Assembly: GCA_963802575.1 (NCBI GenBank) | Contig: CAWDJF010000003.1 | Coordinates: 226,039 to 290,038 of the forward strand | DNA from: DATFTE01 sp963802575 | Lineage (GTDB): Bacteria; Acidobacteriota; Terriglobia; Terriglobales; Acidobacteriaceae | DNA: 64,000 bases | Reading direction: 5' to 3' | Part shown: positions 60,665 through 64,000 of the stretch, in pieces | Position numbering within the stretch: position 1 is the first letter of the stretch | How the letters are laid out: every line of letters starts with the position of its first letter | The notes under the pieces: generated by a model | Told to the model about the DNA's origin: nothing | Database searches by the model: none | The model's input: only the letters and a program-made list of their open reading frames with translations | Translations under genes and position numbers: made by a program

Positions 60665-60913
60665 TTCGGCAAGTATTAATTTTGGGAAAAGGGTGCAAGT
60701 GCCGGTAAATGCTGAATATGGCCCGCAAATCCCTATCTGAAGGGAGGGCAGTGCTGTGGCTGGCTGCTCGGCCGCCTTTGTCCGGATGGTCGCTACTCGG
60801 AAGCTATCGTCAGTTGGCGCAACATCTGTTAACAACAGTTGTCGCACGGGTCCACGCCGAATTCTCAATGGCGCGTTATACTCGGCACGAGCAATAGGCC
60901 AAGTGGAGGTTCG
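60665..60913. other. Intergenic region, nothing recognised
   Basis: About 250 bp between the divergent DUF2975 operon and the small membrane protein. Short open frames occur on both strands but none has family features or a good ribosome site. Confidence 0.35.
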
Positions 60914-61207
60914 ATGCAGGGATCGACCGTTCAGTCGAAGGCGGCATTCGTCTTGCCCCTCTGGATGCGAATCGGCACGACCTCGCTATTTTTCGCTCTT
61001 ACAGTTCTTTTGATGTGGAAGCACTTCCTTCGGTTCGAGTGGGTTCCGTGGTTCTGTTTGGGAATGTACTACTTAACGTATGTCCCAAGGCCAGGGGAGG
61101 GTATAAGGGCATACTTCGCAGGACCGCGATCAATCGCGTCGATTGTATTGCTACTCTCTGCAATCGCGGGGTTTGGATACAACCTATACGTTCTATCCGC
61201 AAAATAA
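60914..61207 (+). CDS. Small membrane protein of unknown function
   Basis: 97 residues from ATG 60914, with GGAGG 5 bp upstream. Helices: MRIGTTSLFFALTVLLMW, WVPWFCLGMYYLTYV and SIASIVLLLSAIAGFGYNLY. It lies directly before an IS110 remnant. No family recognised. Confidence 0.65.
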   Translation: MQGSTVQSKAAFVLPLWMRIGTTSLFFALTVLLMWKHFLRFEWVPWFCLGMYYLTYVPRPGEGIRAYFAGPRSIASIVLLLSAIAGFGYNLYVLSAK

Positions 61208-61228
61208 GTCATATTCGCGGACACGCTC

Positions 61229-61352
61229 AACAATCTCCAACCCGCGAGTTGACTGTCGCAAGATCCCGATTTCACGCAATATAAAAAGGCGCCCACTTTT
61301 ACGATAGGTTGAGATTGTTCGCATCGCCGACCTAGCGAAAAGGAGCGCCTTT
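61229..61352 (+). ncRNA. IS110 left-end leader with nested stems (bridge RNA candidate)
   Basis: AACAATCTCCAACC (61229-61242) can pair with GGTTGAGATTGTT (61307-61319), and AAAGGCGC (61285-61292) with GCGCCTTT (61345-61352), the latter covering the AGGAG ribosome site. IS110 elements are known to encode a structured bridge RNA in a non-coding end next to the transposase gene. The location and folding potential fit; loops matching a target or donor site were not identified. Alternatively these stems only control translation. Confidence 0.35.
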
Positions 61353-61992
61353 ATGAGGCAAGAAAAGTATATCGGCATGGACGTTCATCAGGCCACTATT
61401 TCCGTTGCCGTGGTGGAGGCTTCGGGCAAGCTGATCATGGAATGCCTGCTGGAGACCAAGGCGTCCACGATCGTCGAGTTCATCCAAGGACTGCAGGGGA
61501 CTATGTCGCTCACCTTCGAGGAAGGAACCTCAGCTGCCTGGTTGCACGATCTGCTGAAACCCCATGTCAGCCAGCTGGTGGTTTGCGATCCCCGAAAAAA
61601 CGCTCTGTTGAAGGATGGCAGCAAGAGTGACCGCATCGATGCGCGCAAGCTGGCGGAGTTGTTGCGCACCAACCAACTTAAGGCGGTCTACCACGGCGAA
61701 CACGGAACACGCACCTTAAAGGAGTTAGGTCGGAGCTATCTGACCATCACCCAGGATGTCACCCGGGTGATGAATCGGATCAAATCTGAAGAATCTGTTC
61801 AAAGGTGCTGCCATTTCTGCCAGCACACGTCCTGGCCCCATGCGCGACTTTTATGTGGCTCGGGTGGAGAGAGGAATGCGGCCGACGATGGCGCGTCTCA
61901 CCCTGGCACGGAAGATTGCCGCGATCAGTTTAACCATGTGGAAGAAAGGAGTGAGTTTCGATCCCCAACAGTTGCATCGGCAAGCAACTTGA
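61353..61992 (+). mobile_element. IS110 family transposase, internally deleted remnant
   Basis: The first 140 codons are a good IS110 N-terminus: YIGMDVHQATISVAVVEA with the first catalytic aspartate, LTFEEGTSAAWLHDLLKPHV, and KSDRIDARKLAELLRTNQLK with further acidic residues of the DEDD domain. After VMNRIK (about 61784) the frame shifts to NLFKGAAISASTRPGPMRDF and MARLTLARKIAAISLTMWKK, which is the far C-terminal end. The middle, with the Tnp_20 domain and its catalytic serine, is missing. About 640 bp remain of the usual 1.0-1.3 kb coding length. Inactive. Confidence 0.85.
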
Positions 61993-62527
61993 GCATCTCT
62001 GAGGAACAGGCTTTCCATCTCTGCCGTCTTCTCCGGTGGTGCGCGGTCGGGTTCTGGAGATGCTCGGTTCGAGGGTGAGTATCAGTCAATGAGATCGGCC
62101 CCGCGTGCTTCGGCACCGAGTCACCCATTTCACGCTATGCCCCCTCGGATAACCAGAAATAGCGATAGGCCACGAGCCTCGGATAGAACCATGGTTGCCA
62201 TAGTTCTGCTTGCCGCGTCTTGCACACTCGAACTTTGCCACCATAGCAGAGAAAGCTTACGAGAATGGACAACAAGCCAAACCTCTTCAGAGTAATGAAA
62301 CAAGAGTGGGCTGGATCTCGAGAAAGAATCTCGATCCTCCGGTCGAGGCGGAGCTTTTTTCTTGACATCCCTTTTTATAGAACTCATTGACCTTCAAGGA
62401 GGCGAAACAAAAGCGCACGCTTGTGAGAACGCCTGGTAACAACAGTTATCTCCGAACGGACCGATCTGGGCTTTGCGGATGTCATAATAGGCAGCACTTT
62501 ATGGGCGTCGGGAATTCCGAGGTAACG
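61993..62527. other. Gap with possible IS110 right end and one hairpin
   Basis: 535 bp without a convincing gene. Right after the transposase stop comes presumably the right end of the IS. At 62337-62362 CTCCG...CGGAG is followed by CTTTTTTCT, a terminator-like hairpin in the forward direction. The short open frames here have no recognisable features. Confidence 0.45.
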
Positions 62528-63690
62528 ATGCGTAAGTGCGGTGGCATCACTCTGCTCGTCACACTTCTTGCTATATCTATCGTAGGGCAAACCAGCGAAG
62601 GTATTGGGCCACTATGGGCTACGAATCTCACGCCGTATGGCTACGACTCGCGTCCTGAGCCACACTACATCGGAGGCAAAGCCTATATTGCCGGTAAGTT
62701 TGTCGATATCGGGGTCCTATTTCCTGCACCTGACCAGGTGATTTGCTACTTTGTGGTAAAAGTTGACGCAGGTCAGTTGGCTCGGCGTGACCAAATGGAA
62801 GCATCGAATCCCTTCAGGCTACGGCTGATAGCCTTCATCTAACGCCAAGACAGGTGTTCTGATGTATCAAAGGGATTTCGCTTCCCGTTCTGGTCCCTCC
62901 TCGGTGATGGTCAACAAAGGACTGTTTATCGTCAGGACCGGAGAATTTCTGAGACTCTACGACGCTGACTTAAAAACCATAACGGAGCATCAACTGACTA
63001 GAAAGGGGGAGTACGACCAGTGGACTCTGCGGGATGTCCCCCAGCAGAAAGACATTGCTGTTGGACCATTACACACCTTTTCGATCTCAGAATGAAGTCT
63101 TGAACAGCCTGTCCCTCGCGACTTTAATGACTTCGCAGAATGATACGCTGTACCCTAATTTCGCCGTTTCCGACACAAACATTATCAAGCCGGATCCGCA
63201 GCAGAAGGGGATACTAATTCGGAGTTTTGCTGGGACCTGGCGGCCTCTTCTCAAGCCAAACTTGCTTGCGTCTCTAATCCAGTCTTCGTCAAGAATGACC
63301 AGATAGTGAATGCGTGCGGGCATGAGGTGTTCCTCTTGAGCGGAAGCGGTGAGGTTCTCATGCGCGATATGGTTGATAAAGGCGAACACCTAGAGGACTT
63401 GTTTGCGGCTACGCCCGACGGCGCGTTCTTTGCGGTATCTGCTATGCAAACCAAGGGGGCTTTTCATGGACTTCTCCAGTATAAAACGCAGCGGTACAAG
63501 AATCTTGATCTACGACAGTAGCCGTCGAAAACGAGTTTCCAGTGTTTGGGTAGACCCAATTCAAAGGAGGATTTCGATTTCGCGCTTTTCGAGGACGGCA
63601 GCGAGCTTGCTGTAATGGTAGACGGACAATTACAACTCTATTCATCGAAGCTTGCTGGCATCGAACATCGAGTCCAGGGAGTTCCGTAGG
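62528..63690 (+). pseudogene. Decayed exported protein gene (beta-propeller-like), several frameshifts
   Basis: Begins with a signal-peptide-like MRKCGGITLLVTLLAISIVG at ATG 62528. Coherent pieces in different frames follow: SEGIGPLWATNLTPYGYDSR; VMVNKGLFIVRTGEFLRLYD; PSRKTLLLDHYTPFRSQNEV; ACGHEVFLLSGSGEVLMRDM with DLFAATPDGAFFAVSAMQTK; and DFDFALFEDGSELAVMVDGQ with LQLYSSKLAGIEHRV, ending at TAG 63690. The repeated 'xxSPDGxxLAV'-like strands suggest a WD40/beta-propeller. At least four frame changes are needed, so it is probably a real pseudogene. Confidence 0.65.
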
Positions 63691-64000
63691 TCGGGGCTTG
63701 GCCACCCTTTCCCCTGTGACCTCAATTCACGGTTGGGGGCTCGCGCACCCTATTGAAGGAAATTGAATAGTTGGTACACTTATACCGCGCCGTTCTTTTT
63801 TGGGAACTGGTCTGATAAATCGCGATAGCACTCATCATGCGGTCAAAACGTGAAATCGCATGCTAACCACAGTTAACTTCCGGTTAGCCCGTCAACCGGG
63901 AGCAATTGCGGTCACTCCCTGCAACCCGACTTATCGTTTCTGATCGTGACTCAGAGAGTACCTTGGCGATCAAGCACTCACCGAAATTCGCCGATTCAGA
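63691..64000. other. Non-coding end of the window
   Basis: 310 bp without a gene, repeat or hairpin that I recognise. Near 63752-63786 TTGAAG/TTGAAT and TATACC could form a promoter for a gene beyond the window. Confidence 0.35.

Overview
This window looks like chromosomal DNA of an acidobacterium, probably of the Terriglobia / Koribacter-like kind. That is inference. It rests on high-GC housekeeping genes in conserved blocks, a short CadC-like winged-helix membrane regulator, DUF4097, M13 peptidase, HAF-repeat and YXWGXW-repeat exported proteins, a complete isc operon, and gene ends crowded with palindromic repeats. No rRNA, tRNA, phage or CRISPR locus was seen.

Layout. 1-2.4 kb: a partial DUF4440-like gene, an FmdE-like protein and a kbl-type acyltransferase. 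2.4-3.1 kb: a REP-associated tyrosine transposase (RAYT) between inverted copies of a triple palindrome. 3.1-6.0 kb: pyrR-pyrB-pyrC. 6.1-12.9 kb: envelope genes, a GH3 glycosidase, miaA, a membrane winged-helix regulator and a frameshifted DUF4097 protein. 13-22 kb: an M13 peptidase, dciA-gatC-gatA, an amidohydrolase-TPR protein, and three genes acting on or predicted to act on RNA (cca, an RlaP-like nucleotidyltransferase, tsaD). 23.1-29.5 kb: iscR-iscS-iscU-iscA-hscB-hscA-fdx-iscX behind a promoter with an IscR-like operator. 29.7-42 kb: galT, yraN, two EamA transporters, DinB, MOSC, an aminotransferase, a rhomboid and repeat-rich exported proteins. 42-45.6 kb: a TetR regulator divergent from two SDR genes and a hydrolase. 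45.7-47.2 kb: a second RAYT and a toxin-antitoxin pair whose toxin has an internal stop. 47.2-51.2 kb: dnaG and rpoD. 51.2-53.6 kb: a REP-dense region with a GIY-YIG nuclease and a MazF-like pair. 53.6-60.6 kb: mutS2, a sensor kinase, hemB and a DUF2975/Xre module. 60.9-64 kb: an IS110 remnant and a decayed gene.

Two patterns run across the window. First, the DNA between genes holds at least six families of small palindromes (REP-like) plus a second class made of degenerate 7-10 nt words repeated directly and in inverted order. Members of both classes also lie in frame inside dnaG and mutS2, and REP sequence encodes the C-terminal tails of the GIY-YIG nuclease and the second RAYT. Second, five genes (DUF4097, gatA, a hypothetical at 51.4 kb, the sensor kinase, DUF2975) each span a length of 3n+1 with both halves readable, as if one base had been inserted in each. 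Because gatA is normally needed for growth, insertion errors in the assembly are the simplest explanation.
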